Shown here: piece by piece, positions 40,475 through 49,800 of the stretch
Position numbering within the stretch: position 1 is the stretch's first letter
How the letters are laid out: every line of letters starts with the position of its first letter
DNA from: Allokutzneria oryzae
GTDB lineage: Bacteria > Actinomycetota > Actinomycetes > Mycobacteriales > Pseudonocardiaceae
Assembly: GCF_042429765.1 (NCBI RefSeq)
Contig: NZ_JBHLZU010000009.1
Coordinates: forward strand, 1-64,000
Direction of reading: 5' to 3'
DNA length: 64,000 bases
Program-made: the position numbers and the translations under genes
Notes under the pieces: model-generated
What the model saw: the letters and a program-made list of their open reading frames with translations, nothing else
Told to the model about the DNA's origin: nothing
The model's database searches: none

Positions 40475-40552
40475 GTATCGACACGCATCGATGGTTGCGT
40501 CAATCGATGTCCATCGATAGAGTCCGCCTCGTTGCTTCGATGACTGTCGATT
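40475..40552. promoter_or_regulatory. ATCGAT-repeat operator region of the arsR-GNAT / arsO pair
   Basis: The divergent gap holds three ATCGAT palindromes (40487-40492, 40503-40508, 40513-40518), flanked by TATCGAC near 40476 and TCGAT repeats near 40538-40552. Together they make a nested, roughly symmetric array. Repeated ATCGA half-sites are typical of ArsR-family operators, so the fused regulator probably represses both genes from here. Confidence 0.6.
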
Positions 40553-40566
40553 CAAGGAGTGGGCTC

Positions 40567-41898
40567 GTGGACGAGTTTCCCGTGGTCGTGGTGGGTGCAG
40601 GCCCGGTCGGATTGGCCGCGGCGGCGAACCTGGTGGAACGCAAGATCCCCGTCCTGGTCCTGGAAGCCGGGACGCGGGCGGGAGCGGCGGTGGCGCAGTG
40701 GCACCACGTGCGGCTGTTCTCCGCGTGGCCGGAACTGGTCGACCCGGCCGCCGCGCGGCTGCTGGAGCCGACCGGGTGGCAGCGGCCGGAGCAGCCCACC
40801 TACCCGACGGGGCAGCAGTGGGCCGAGCAGTACCTCCAGCCGTTGGCGGACGTGCTCGGGGATCGGGTGCGCTACGGCGCACGGGTGGTCGGCGTCGCTC
40901 GCCGTGGACGGGATCGCGTGGTCGACGCCGGACGCGACACCGAGCCGCTGACCGTGCACGTCCGGACCGCCGCCGGGGAGGAACGGATCACCGCGCGGGC
41001 GGTCATCGACGCCTCCGGCACCTGGGGAGCGCCCAACCCCCTCGGCGGGGACGGCCTGCCCGCGGCCGGGGAAGGTGCCGCAGCCGACCGGATTTCCTAC
41101 CGGGTCCCGGATCTCAGCGATGAGGTGGTGCGGGCGCGGTACGCGGGCAAGCGGATCGCGGTCGCGGGCAGCGGCCATTCCGCGCTGACCGCTCTGGTGG
41201 CGTTGGCCGAGCTCGCCGAGCAGGCTCCGGAGACGCGGATCGTGTGGCTGCTGCGGCGCGGCGCGGTCGGTGCGGTCTTCGGCGGCGGCGAGTCCGACCA
41301 GTTGCCCGCGCGGGGAGCATTGGGGTTGCGGGCGAAGGCCGCCGCCCAGGCCGGGTACGTCGAGACCGTGACCGGATTCCGCACCGCGAGCGTGACATCC
41401 GATGTGGACGGTCGGCTGGTGCTGGAGTCCTTCGACGGGCACAAGCTCGACCCGGTCGACGAAGTCGTTGTCCTGACAGGGTTCCGCCCCGATCTGTCGT
41501 GGCTGTCGGAGCTGCGCCTGGAACTGGACGCGACGTTGCAGGCCCCAGTCGCGTTGGCGCCGCTGGTCGATCCGAACGCGCACTCCTGCGGCACCGTCTA
41601 CCCGCACGGGGTCAAGGAGCTCTCGCACCCGGAGCCGAACGTGTTCCTGGTCGGCATGAAGAGCTACGGCCGCGCGCCGACGTTCCTGGCCATGACCGGC
41701 TTCGAACAGGCCCGCTCGATCGTCGCGGCGATCGCCGGGGACCACGCCGCCGCCGAGCGCGTCGAGTTGGTGCTGCCCGAGACGGGCGTGTGCGGTGGGT
41801 CCGGCGTCTTCGACGAACCCGCCGAAACCGCCAGCGGCTGCTGCGGCCCGGCGGGAGCGGTGGAGGTCTCCCTGACCGCCCCGCGCTCCCGCTGCTGA
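40567..41898 (+). CDS. ArsO-like FAD/NAD(P)-dependent monooxygenase of the ars island
   Basis: 443 residues from GTG 40567, behind AAGGAG. N-terminal FAD motif VVVGAGPVGLAAAANLVERK; a second dinucleotide motif RIAVAGSGHSALTALVALAE; and VLTGFRPDLSWL near the C-terminus, the layout of flavin monooxygenases and thioredoxin-reductase-like enzymes. The C-terminus is cysteine-rich (ETGVCGGSG, ASGCCGPAG, final RC), which would suit binding of trivalent arsenic. Such flavoproteins (arsO) occur in Streptomyces ars clusters; the reaction is unproven. It is divergent from the ArsR-GNAT fusion. Confidence 0.85.
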   Translation: MDEFPVVVVGAGPVGLAAAANLVERKIPVLVLEAGTRAGAAVAQWHHVRLFSAWPELVDPAAARLLEPTGWQRPEQPTYPTGQQWAEQYLQPLADVLGDRVRYGARVVGVARRGRDRVVDAGRDTEPLTVHVRTAAGEERITARAVIDASGTWGAPNPLGGDGLPAAGEGAAADRISYRVPDLSDEVVRARYAGKRIAVAGSGHSALTALVALAELAEQAPETRIVWLLRRGAVGAVFGGGESDQLPARGALGLRAKAAAQAGYVETVTGFRTASVTSDVDGRLVLESFDGHKLDPVDEVVVLTGFRPDLSWLSELRLELDATLQAPVALAPLVDPNAHSCGTVYPHGVKELSHPEPNVFLVGMKSYGRAPTFLAMTGFEQARSIVAAIAGDHAAAERVELVLPETGVCGGSGVFDEPAETASGCCGPAGAVEVSLTAPRSRC

Positions 41899-41939
41899 GA
41901 CATGCCCTTGCCGAAGGCGACGGCGAGACTCCCCGAGAG

Positions 41940-42284
41940 TCAGGGCCGCAGCAGTGCTGCCAGTTCCGCGAGCGCGGCGGGCAGCGGCCGGTAGTAGACC
42001 CACGTGCCCCGGCGCTCGCCGTCGATCAGCCCCGCGTTCTTGAGGACCTTGAGGTGGTGGGAGATCGTCGGCCCGCTCAGCTCGAACTCACCCGCCAGCT
42101 CGCACACGCAGATCTCGCCGCCCGGCGCTGAGGCGATCAAGCTCAACAACCGCAACCGCGCCGGATCGGCCAACGCCTTGAACACCGAGGCCGCCGACGC
42201 CGCGCGCTCGGCGGACAGGGGCGCGGAAGTGATCGACTCCGTGGTCGAACTGGGCGAGGACGGCACGACGTCACCGTCGCACAC
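41940..42284 (-). CDS. arsR: ArsR arsenic-responsive repressor
   Basis: 114 residues. The alpha-3 helix carries the As(III) motif CVCEL within GEICVCELAGEFELSGPT, followed by the recognition helix ISHHLKVLKNAGLI and wing GERRGTWVYYRPLP. It dissociates from its operator when arsenite binds. Transcribed after arsC on the minus strand (24-base gap), so arsC and this repressor share a transcript. Start GTG 42284 gives a serine-rich N-terminal extension of ~20 residues; a shorter start is possible. Confidence 0.95.
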   Translation of the reverse strand: MCDGDVVPSSPSSTTESITSAPLSAERAASAASVFKALADPARLRLLSLIASAPGGEICVCELAGEFELSGPTISHHLKVLKNAGLIDGERRGTWVYYRPLPAALAELAALLRP

Positions 42285-42308
42285 CCCGGGCCCGACCGGC
42301 CACCCCGG

Positions 42309-42719
42309 TCAGGGCTGCTGGCCGAGCAGCTCGGCCAGCAGCCCCCGGACCCGGCGGTCGATCTCGTCGCGGATCGGCCGCACCGCCTCCACGCCCTGCC
42401 CTGCCGGGTCCTCCAGCTGCCAGTCCAGGTAGCGCTTGCCCGGGAACACCGGGCAGGTGTCACCACAGCCCATCGTGATCACCACGTCAGCCGCCTCGAC
42501 ATCGGAGCGGGCCAGCTTCGTCGGGATCTCGGCGGTGATGTCCAGCCCGAGCTCGGCCAGCGCCTGAGCCGCCGCGGGGTTGACCGTCTCGGCGGGCGCC
42601 GAGCCCGCCGAGCGCACCCGCACCCGCCCCAGCGCGTAGTGCTGCAACAACGCGGCGGCCATCTGCGACCGACCGGCGTTGTGCACGCAGACGAACAAGA
42701 CCTCGGGCGCAGTGCTCAC
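42309..42719 (-). CDS. arsC: Arsenate reductase (low-molecular-weight phosphatase type)
   Basis: 136 residues from GTG 42719, behind GAGGAG. Active-site loop CVHNAGRSQMAAALL has the C-x5-R(S) signature; downstream are RVRSAGSAPAETVNPAAAQA and VVITMGCGDTCPVFPGKRYL with two further cysteines, then DWQLEDPAGQGVEAVRPIRD. The pattern belongs to the actinobacterial arsenate reductases that use thioredoxin or mycothiol/mycoredoxin electrons to make arsenite. Its product would be exported by the Acr3 pump. Divergent from arsR-acr3 over a palindromic operator. Confidence 0.95.
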   Translation of the reverse strand: MSTAPEVLFVCVHNAGRSQMAAALLQHYALGRVRVRSAGSAPAETVNPAAAQALAELGLDITAEIPTKLARSDVEAADVVITMGCGDTCPVFPGKRYLDWQLEDPAGQGVEAVRPIRDEIDRRVRGLLAELLGQQP

Positions 42720-42756
42720 GGGGCTTCTCCTCGAACTCGACGATGCCACTCCAATC

Positions 42757-42776
42757 ACATCAGCCCAGGCTGATGT
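42757..42776. promoter_or_regulatory. Perfect palindromic ArsR operator between arsC and arsR-acr3
   Basis: ACATCAGCC (42757-42765) and GGCTGATGT (42768-42776) are exact reverse complements separated by two bases, placed 38 bases before arsC and 14 bases before the arsR of the acr3 operon. The shape fits an ArsR-family dimer site controlling both directions. Confidence 0.75.
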
Positions 42777-42789
42777 ATGGTGTGTTTCG

Positions 42790-43089
42790 ATGACGATCGA
42801 TGCAGAGCTGTTGCGGGTGCTGGCCGACCCGCTGCGCGCGCGGATCGTGGAGCTGCTCGGCGACGGGGCGCTGTGCACCTGCCACCTCGTCGAGGAGACC
42901 GGCGCCCGGCAGACCAACATCTCCAACCACCTCAAGCAGTTGCGCGAAGCCGGACTGGTGGAGACCGAGCCGTGCGGCCGGTTCACCTACTACCGGCTGC
43001 GGCCCGAGGTGCTGGAGCGCGCCGCCGCGTCCCTGACCTCCGTCGCCGAACGCGCGCGGGCTCACGCTGAGACCAGGAGACCCTGTTGA
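42790..43089 (+). CDS. arsR: ArsR arsenic-responsive repressor (second copy, acr3 operon)
   Basis: 99 residues from ATG 42790. The winged helix contains LLRVLADPLRARIVELLGDG, ALCTCHLVEETGARQTNISN and HLKQLREAGLVETEPCGRFTYY. The metal motif here is CTCHL, unlike the CVCEL of the other copy, so the two repressors may differ in binding or operator choice. Its TGA overlaps the TTG start of acr3 (TTGA), giving a coupled regulator-pump pair. The palindrome at 42757 is directly upstream. Confidence 0.94.
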   Translation: MTIDAELLRVLADPLRARIVELLGDGALCTCHLVEETGARQTNISNHLKQLREAGLVETEPCGRFTYYRLRPEVLERAAASLTSVAERARAHAETRRPC

Positions 43090-44165
43090 GCAAGGAAACG
43101 CCCGCGCCCGCCGAGGCCGACGTGCTGCACCGGTTGTCCTTCCTCGACCGGTTCCTGCCGGTCTGGATCGGCGTCGCGATGGTCGCCGGGCTGATGCTCG
43201 GCCGGTTCGTCCCCGGTCTGCAAGGCGTGCTGGAAGCGGTGAAGATCGGTGAGGTCTCGCTGCCGATCGCACTCGGTCTGCTGCTGATGATGTACCCGGT
43301 GCTGGCCAAGGTCCGCTACGACAAGCTCGACACCGTCACCCGCGACACCACGACCCTGCTGTTGTCGTTGGTGCTCAACTGGATTCTCGGCCCCGCGCTG
43401 ATGTTCGCGCTCGCATGGGCCTTCCTGCCCGACCTGCCCGAGTACCGCACCGGGCTGATCATCGTCGGGCTCGCCCGCTGCATCGCCATGGTGATCATCT
43501 GGAACGACCTCGCCTGCGGCGACCGCGAAGCCGCCGCCGTGCTCGTCGCGCTCAACTCCGTCTTCCAGGTCGTCATGTTCGGCGTGCTCGGCTGGTTCTA
43601 CCTCGACCTGCTGCCCGGCTGGCTCGGCCTGGACACCACCGCCGTGCAGTTCTCCGCCTGGGAGATCGCCGGCAGCGTCCTGGTGTTCCTCGGCATCCCG
43701 CTGCTCGCCGGATACCTCTCCCGGCGCATCGGCGAGCGCTCCCGAGGCCGCGACTGGTACGAGCGGAGATTCCTGCCCGTCATCGGCCCTGTGGCCCTGT
43801 ACGGGCTGCTGTTCACCATCGTCATCCTCTTCGCGCTGCAAGGGGAAACCATCACCTCGCAGCCCTTGGACGTCGCCCGGATCGCGGTGCCGCTGCTGCT
43901 GTACTTCGTGGTGATGTGGGGCGGTTCCTACGCGCTCGGCAAGGCCAGCGGCCTGTCGTACGAGCGCACCACGACGCTGGCGTTCACCGCTGCTGGCAAC
44001 AACTTCGAGCTCGCCATCGCCGTCGCGATCGGTGTCTTCGGCGTCACCTCCGGCCAGGCGCTGGCCGGAGTCGTCGGCCCGCTGATCGAAGTGCCGGTGC
44101 TCGTCGGCCTGGTCTACGTCAGCCTGTGGCTGCGCCGCCGTTGGCGCGCCCGCACCGGAGTCTGA
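43086..44165 (+). CDS. acr3: Acr3 arsenite efflux permease
   Basis: 359 residues, about ten membrane helices. Acr3 signatures: LSFLDRFLPVWIGVAMVAG, IALGLLLMMYPVLAKVRYDK, LIIVGLARCIAMVIIWNDLA (with the conserved Cys for As(III)), VALNSVFQVVMFGVLGW and TLAFTAAGNNFELAIAVAIG. It exports arsenite using the membrane potential. TTG start at 43086 overlaps arsR. A 22-base piece of its coding sequence (43863-43884) is repeated just past the stop (44172-44193), marking a recombination scar. Confidence 0.97.
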   Translation: MSKETPAPAEADVLHRLSFLDRFLPVWIGVAMVAGLMLGRFVPGLQGVLEAVKIGEVSLPIALGLLLMMYPVLAKVRYDKLDTVTRDTTTLLLSLVLNWILGPALMFALAWAFLPDLPEYRTGLIIVGLARCIAMVIIWNDLACGDREAAAVLVALNSVFQVVMFGVLGWFYLDLLPGWLGLDTTAVQFSAWEIAGSVLVFLGIPLLAGYLSRRIGERSRGRDWYERRFLPVIGPVALYGLLFTIVILFALQGETITSQPLDVARIAVPLLLYFVVMWGGSYALGKASGLSYERTTTLAFTAAGNNFELAIAVAIGVFGVTSGQALAGVVGPLIEVPVLVGLVYVSLWLRRRWRARTGV

Positions 44166-44735
44166 CCGCACCCCTTGGACGTCGCCCGGATCGAGTCAGC
44201 GCTGCGCCGCACCAGCTCAAGCAGGTTGGCGCGGTGCAGCGCTACGGTGACGCCTTCGAGACGGTGTTCCGCAGTGGACGCCATCAACCGCGGGCGACCT
44301 ATCGCGCAATCGGGTCGGAGCCAGAACCCGCCACACGCGCTGCCCCCGCGTCCAGTCCGCCTGCCCCGATGGCGGGAAGCGGCGCTCCCGCCGGTGGGAA
44401 GGACTCCCGGGCGGGTATGAGCTGCGCGGGACGGAAGGTCGTGGACTCGCCGTGCGGGTGGCGCGCCGACAGCCAGGCGGGGCGGGCGGTTTCGAGTCCG
44501 TCGATCTCCTTGGCGTGGCTGAAGGGCAGGGCGATGTCGTCGAGTGGCGCTTCTCCCACGATCTCGACGATCCGTTCCGCCCGCGTATCCCAACCGAACA
44601 TCCGCCCATCGCGGCCCACCCCGACCGTCCCTGCCACGACCGACTCTCCGGGATGTTCGAGGAGCAACGGTTGGCCGGTCGCCGGGCCTGTTGGCCGTGA
44701 CTGCACTGCCAGCGGCAGTCGTGACGATCGCACCC
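44166..44735. other. Degenerate region after acr3
   Basis: 570 bases. It starts with the 22-base duplicate of acr3 sequence. A minus-strand frame (44299-44733) contains protein-like but unrecognised stretches (LLLEHPGESVVAGTVGVGRD, WDTRAERIVEIVGEAPLDDI, ALPFSHAKEIDGLE) that decay into proline-rich sequence. I read it as a gene relic, not a working gene. Confidence 0.45.
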
Positions 44736-45341
44736 TCAGATCGACCGCGCCAACTCAGCTGCCCGTGACAAGTGCGCGACTTTGGCCGCCGCCCAGCGCT
44801 CAGGGTCGTTGACGCTCTCGCCATTCCGCTGCACAGAGCCACCGAACACGACGAACTCGCTCGACCGCGCTCGCTCGCCGATGCGGTCGGTGAGCATGGC
44901 GGTCTTCATCGCTTGGTAGCAACCCGACGAGTCGAGCTCGGCGATGCTGTAACCGGCCGTGCAGAGCACCAACGCCTTCTGGGCCGCGCGGAGGCCTGCG
45001 GGCTTGTAGGCGAACCCCACCGTCCACACGCGGTCGAACCAGCCCTTCAGCCGTGCAGGGCAATCGGTCCACCACACCGGGTAGATGAATGCCCACACGT
45101 CAGCGGCATTGAGCTTGGCGTGCTCGGCGGCAACGTCGTCGGGAACGCGCGCATCGGCACGATGACCGGATTCGCGCTCGTACTCCTCAAGTGTGAGCTC
45201 CGAGCGAAACTCCATCGCGTACAGATCCGAGACTGTGCGCGTGTGGCCGGCGTCGTCGAGCCCACCCAGGAACGCGTCGAGAACCTCACGCGTGAAGCTC
45301 CGCGCGCTCGGGTGCGCGTAGACGACGTGGACGTGTGTCAT
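44736..45341 (-). CDS. NAD(P)H dehydrogenase (quinone), flavodoxin-like fold
   Basis: 201 residues from ATG 45341. Opens THVHVVYAHPSARSFTREVL, the FMN/FAD-binding start of the KefF/MdaB/NQO1-like family. DVWAFIYPVWWTDCPARLKG holds the flavin-contact PxWW motif, followed by WFDRVWTVGFAY and ALVLCTAGYS. These are two-electron quinone or azo reductases that protect against redox cycling. No operon partner; the start region lies next to the divergent nucleotidyltransferase. Substrate not predictable. Confidence 0.92.
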   Translation of the reverse strand: MTHVHVVYAHPSARSFTREVLDAFLGGLDDAGHTRTVSDLYAMEFRSELTLEEYERESGHRADARVPDDVAAEHAKLNAADVWAFIYPVWWTDCPARLKGWFDRVWTVGFAYKPAGLRAAQKALVLCTAGYSIAELDSSGCYQAMKTAMLTDRIGERARSSEFVVFGGSVQRNGESVNDPERWAAAKVAHLSRAAELARSI

Positions 45342-45590
45342 GCACCCATTCTCGCGCATGCGTTCAGCTGTTCACACTGGTCGTGACCGGCGGAGACGAT
45401 GCTTCGCAGGGCAGGTGCCCCGGGGCTGCTGTCCACACTGGATCGTGTGGATCGGCTGGGCACCGGAATCGCCACAGGAACGCCTGTGTCCACCGTCGCG
45501 TTGGGACAAGCCAGCCACCTCAAAAGCGTTGTGCCTCAGACCAGACGCGGAGGTATCCTGGAAGACTTTGCTTCTACCGGAAGGAAGGCC

Positions 45591-46385
45591 ATGGACGCCC
45601 CCTCTGTGCACAGCCGGTTCCTCGACGACGCACTTCCTCGGATTCAGCGGGATTCGCGAGTGGCCGGTGTCGCCGTCGCGGGTTCGCTCGCGGGCGGACG
45701 CCCCGACATCTATTCCGATGTCGACCTCATCGTGGTTGTCGACGACGACGCGTTCGACGCGGTCATGAAGGAGCGTCTCGCGCTGATCGGCTCGTGGGCC
45801 ACTCTGGTGGCGGGGTTCACCGGGGAACACGTCGGGGAGCCCCGGCTGATCGTCACGCTCGTCGGGCCGCCCCTGCTCCACGTCGACTTCAAGTTCGTGC
45901 GGGCTTCGGACTTCGTCGAGCGCGTTGAGGACCCGGACGTCCTGTGGGACCGAGACGGTGCTCTGACCCGTTCCCTCGCGGAGCATCCGCTGACGGCCCA
46001 GTCGCTGGATCTGCAGTGGATCGAGGACCGGTTCTGGATCTGGGTGCACTACGGCGCGACGAAGCTCGGCCGCGGCGAGCTGTTCGAGGCCATCGGCTTC
46101 CTCAGCTACCTACGCGAGGCGGTGCTGGGTCCGCTGGTCGCTCGACGGGTGGGTGCTCCCCTTCGCGGGGTCCGCCACCTCGAACTCATCGCACCGGATG
46201 AGGCCCGCGACCTGGAGAGGACTCTGTGCGGTTACGACCGCCACGACGCCGGGCGGGCTCTCCTGGCCTGCGTCGAGCTCTACCGGCGGTGGCTCGACGA
46301 CACCGGCGCCACGATCGAACGCCGCCGCCAGGCGGAGAAGCTTGCCGTGGAGTATCTCAACGACGTCCTGGAGCAGGCGAGCTGA
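45591..46385 (+). CDS. Nucleotidyltransferase-domain protein
   Basis: 264 residues from ATG 45591, behind GGAAGGAAGG. The nucleotidyltransferase core is seen as VAVAGSLAGGRPDIYSDVDL followed by IVVVDDDAFD, i.e. the GS-x-DxD metal site. A helical C-terminal part (LDLQWIEDRFWIWVHYGATK, EAIGFLSYLREAVLGPLVAR) resembles aminoglycoside nucleotidyltransferase-like proteins. It could modify a small molecule such as an antibiotic, but typical streptomycin/kanamycin family signatures are not evident. It lies just upstream of the peptide synthetase, so a resistance role is imaginable, without direct support. Confidence 0.87.
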   Translation: MDAPSVHSRFLDDALPRIQRDSRVAGVAVAGSLAGGRPDIYSDVDLIVVVDDDAFDAVMKERLALIGSWATLVAGFTGEHVGEPRLIVTLVGPPLLHVDFKFVRASDFVERVEDPDVLWDRDGALTRSLAEHPLTAQSLDLQWIEDRFWIWVHYGATKLGRGELFEAIGFLSYLREAVLGPLVARRVGAPLRGVRHLELIAPDEARDLERTLCGYDRHDAGRALLACVELYRRWLDDTGATIERRRQAEKLAVEYLNDVLEQAS

Positions 46386-46620
46386 GCGCCCCGGGCGGCT
46401 CGGGGTGGCGGTGGATGAAGCCGCGGTGAACCCGCGCGTGCTGGGCCACTGAGGTCAGCAGCTCGCTGGTGTCGTTCGAGAGCGTGCGATGTGGGTCCAT
46501 GACGACCGTGCCGCGACCGACTCAGGCAGAGCATCGCGGTAGCCCCGAGCAGCTCATCGCCACCCCAAACCGCTGATCCACATGACTGAATACAGGAACA
46601 CAACAGCGGTGCAGAAGTTA

Positions 46621-46650
46621 TTAACCGCCTGCAATAAATTGTGATATAGT
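46621..46650 (+). promoter_or_regulatory. AT-rich promoter of the peptide synthetase operon
   Basis: TTAACC (46621-46626) and TATAGT (46645-46650) with an 18-base spacer form a good -35/-10 pair in a pocket (46610-46670) far richer in A/T than its surroundings. Transcription would begin near 46657. The first in-frame ATG is at 46662 and my preferred GTG is at 46824, leaving a leader of about 165 bases. Confidence 0.6.
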
Positions 46651-46823
46651 TCATTTTACCAATGTTTTACCAACGCCCCTTGTGCTATCAGTTGGAGGCG
46701 TTCATCCCGCCACAACGACAGCGACGCTTTCCGGTGCTCTCCAAGGGTTGTGCGACGGCACTTGCGCAACCGGGGTATGCACTGGTAAGGCAGCCGGCAT
46801 TACCGGTAGGGGTACCGATTCCT

Positions 46824-49800
46824 GTGCACAGTCAAGCCTTTGAACTGCAACTATCCGATGCCCAGCTGGGCGTCTGGTTGACGGAAAGGGCAGGTTTCAG
46901 CGAACCGGGAGCCTACCTGTGGGCCGAGTACGTCGCCCTTGACGGGACCCTTGACATCCCCCTTCTGACCAATGCGCTCCGTCGCACCGCGGCCGACTGC
47001 GACGCACTTAATGTTCTCTTTACGGAGACGGCGGATTTGCGGCCGACTCAGCGCCTTTCACCTCGTTCGGACTGGCCTGTCGAAGTGGTCGACCTTCGTG
47101 GTGCTCCTGATCCGGAGGCCGCCGCGTCGGACTGGATGCGGGGCAATCTGGCCGCAGCGGGCGGTACCACCGATGAGCCGCTCTTCCTCGGCGCGGTGCT
47201 GCGGATTGCCGATGACCGGCAGCTGTTGTTCCACCGCGTGCACCACATCGCGCTGGACGGCGCGGGGATGGCCCTGTTCACCCAACGGGTCGCCGAGGTC
47301 TACACCTGCTTGAGCGAGGGCCGCACCCCCTCGGCGAGCGGCTGGGGCGCACTGGGGACGCTGGTCGCGGCGGAGCGGGCCTACCACGACTCCCCCGACC
47401 GCGCCCAGGACCGTTCCTGGTGGCTGGAGCGACTGGCGGACCGGCCGGACTACCTGAGCCTGGCGTCGCGCCCGGCCCCGGCCGCGACCTCCTCGCTGCG
47501 GCTGACCAGAACGCTGCCGGAGGCGGACTTCACCCGCTTGCGAGAGGCGGGGCGGCGCGCGGGGCACCGGTGGACGAGGCTGCTCACGGCCTGCACCGCG
47601 GTCTTCCTGCACGCGATGACCGGCAGCCGGGACGTCGTGCTGAGCCTGCCTGTCGCCGGACGTACGCGTGAACTGAGTGGCTCCGTACCGGCGATGTCGG
47701 CCAATGTCGTCCCGCTGCGGGTGCGCGTGGACCCCGCGGACACCGTCGCGGGTCTGCTCGACCAGGTGGCGGCCGAGATCCGGAACGTGCAGCAGCACCA
47801 GCGCTACCGCGGGGAACACCTTCGGCGCGAACTGGGCTATCCGGAGGACGGCAGGAAGTTCTTCGGGCCGGTGCTCAACATCCAGCGTTTCGACCATGGC
47901 CTGCGCTTCGGCTCCTGCACCGCAACCGTGCACAACCTCCAGGCTCCGCCGTCGGAGGACCTGTCGATCGTCGCCTACGACCGCGGTGACGGAGGTCTGC
48001 GGTTCGACTTCGACGCGAACCCGACCAACTACGACCTGGTGCGGCTCCGTGACATCGCCGAGCGCTTCACCCACGTGATGTGGCTGCTGGCGGATGCCGA
48101 CCCGAGCACGCTCCTCGCGCGGATCACACCGACCACGCCCGCGGAGCGCGACCAACTCACCGCTGCTGGTACGGGAACGCCGTCCGCGGCGCGGAGCACG
48201 GCCGGCACCGCCCTGGAGCTGTTCGCCGAGCAGGTCCGGCGCGACCCGGAAGCGCTCGCCGTGCGGTCGGTGGCCACAGGTGAACGGCTGACCTATCGCG
48301 AGTTGGACGCACGGGCGTCCGCGCTGGCGGGCGAGCTGTCCTCGGCCGGGGTCGGTGCGGAGTCCACCGTGGCTCTCGTGCTCGAACGATCGGTGGACCT
48401 GGTCGTGGCCGTGCTGGGCGTGGTGCGCGCGGGGGCTGCCTACGTTCCCCTGCACCGGGGTGACGCGACACCTCGGCTGGCGTCAGTCCTCTCCGAGTCC
48501 CGCCCCGAGGTGCTGATCACCCACCACCGCACGGACAGCGACGAGATCGTCTCGTGGGCGCGTGACCGGGGACTGTCCACAGTGGTGCTGGGTGCTTCCC
48601 CGCTCCGAGCGGACACGCCCAGCCCGCGCGTCGAGCCGGAGACCCTCGCGTGCGTCATGTTCACCTCCGGCTCCACCGGGAGCCCGAAGGGCGTCGCGAT
48701 CACCCACGACAACCTGGTCCGGCTCGCGGCGGACCGCTGGTGGGACGAGGGCGGGGCGGAGCGGGTCCTGCTGCACTCGCCGCACGCCTTCGACGCGCTG
48801 ACCTTGGAGCTGTGGGTGCCGCTGCTCACCGGTGGCGAGGTGGTGGTCGCCGAGCCGGGGCGACTGGACCTCGGTGTGCTGGAGCGGACCATCGGCGACA
48901 GCGGTGTCACCGGCATGTGGATGACCGCCGGCCTGTTCAACGCGATCGCTTCGGAGCGCCCGTCCTGCCTCTCCGGGCTGCGCCAGGTGTGGACCGGGGG
49001 CGACGTCGTCTCCCCCGCTGCCGTGCGGCGGGTGCGTTCCGCGGTCCCGGGACTGACCGTGGTCAACGGCTACGGGCCGACCGAGACCACAGTGTTCGCG
49101 ACGAGGTTCGTCGTGCCGGGCGTGCCCGACGACGCGGGTTCGGTCCCCATCGGGTCTCCGTTGGACGGCAAGCGCGTGCTGCTGCTCGACGACGCCCTCC
49201 GACCCGTGCCTTCTGGCGTGGTCGGCGAGCTGTACCTCGGCGGCGCCGGGGTGGCGCGAGGCTATCTGAGCCGAGCCGCAGCGACTGCTGAGCGCTTCGT
49301 GGCCGACCCGTTCGGCCCTCCCGGAACGCGCATGTACCGCACGGGCGACCTGGCGCGGTGGAACGGCGACGGCCAGCTGGAGTTCGTCGGCCGCGGCGAC
49401 GGGCAGGTGAAGCTGCGCGGCTATCGGATCGAGCTCGGAGAGGTCGATGCGGCGCTGCTGGCCGAGCCCGGAGTGCGCCAGGCCGCGACGATCCTGCGGG
49501 AGGACCGGCCGGGGCACCGCAGCCTGGTCTCCTACGTCTCGACGACGGTCAGCACCGAAGAGCTGTTGGCCAAGGTCGCAGAGCGGCTCCCGTCGTTCAT
49601 GGTGCCTTCGGCCGTTGTCGCGGTGGAGCACTTGCCGTTGACGCGCAACGGAAAGCTCGATCGTGCCGTGCTGCCTGCTCCCGGGGCGACGGAGCCGGTG
49701 CCGGTCGCCGAACCCCGAACGGCGGCCGAGCGGACCCTGGCGGAGCTGTTCGGCGACGTCCTCGGGCTGGCGGAGGTGCCGCTCGACAGCGACTTCTTCC

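Noticed and set aside
44299..44733. Minus-strand frame of 144 codons after acr3
   Set aside because: Parts look protein-like but the rest is proline-rich; no start site, family or conserved motif found, so it is left as a relic.
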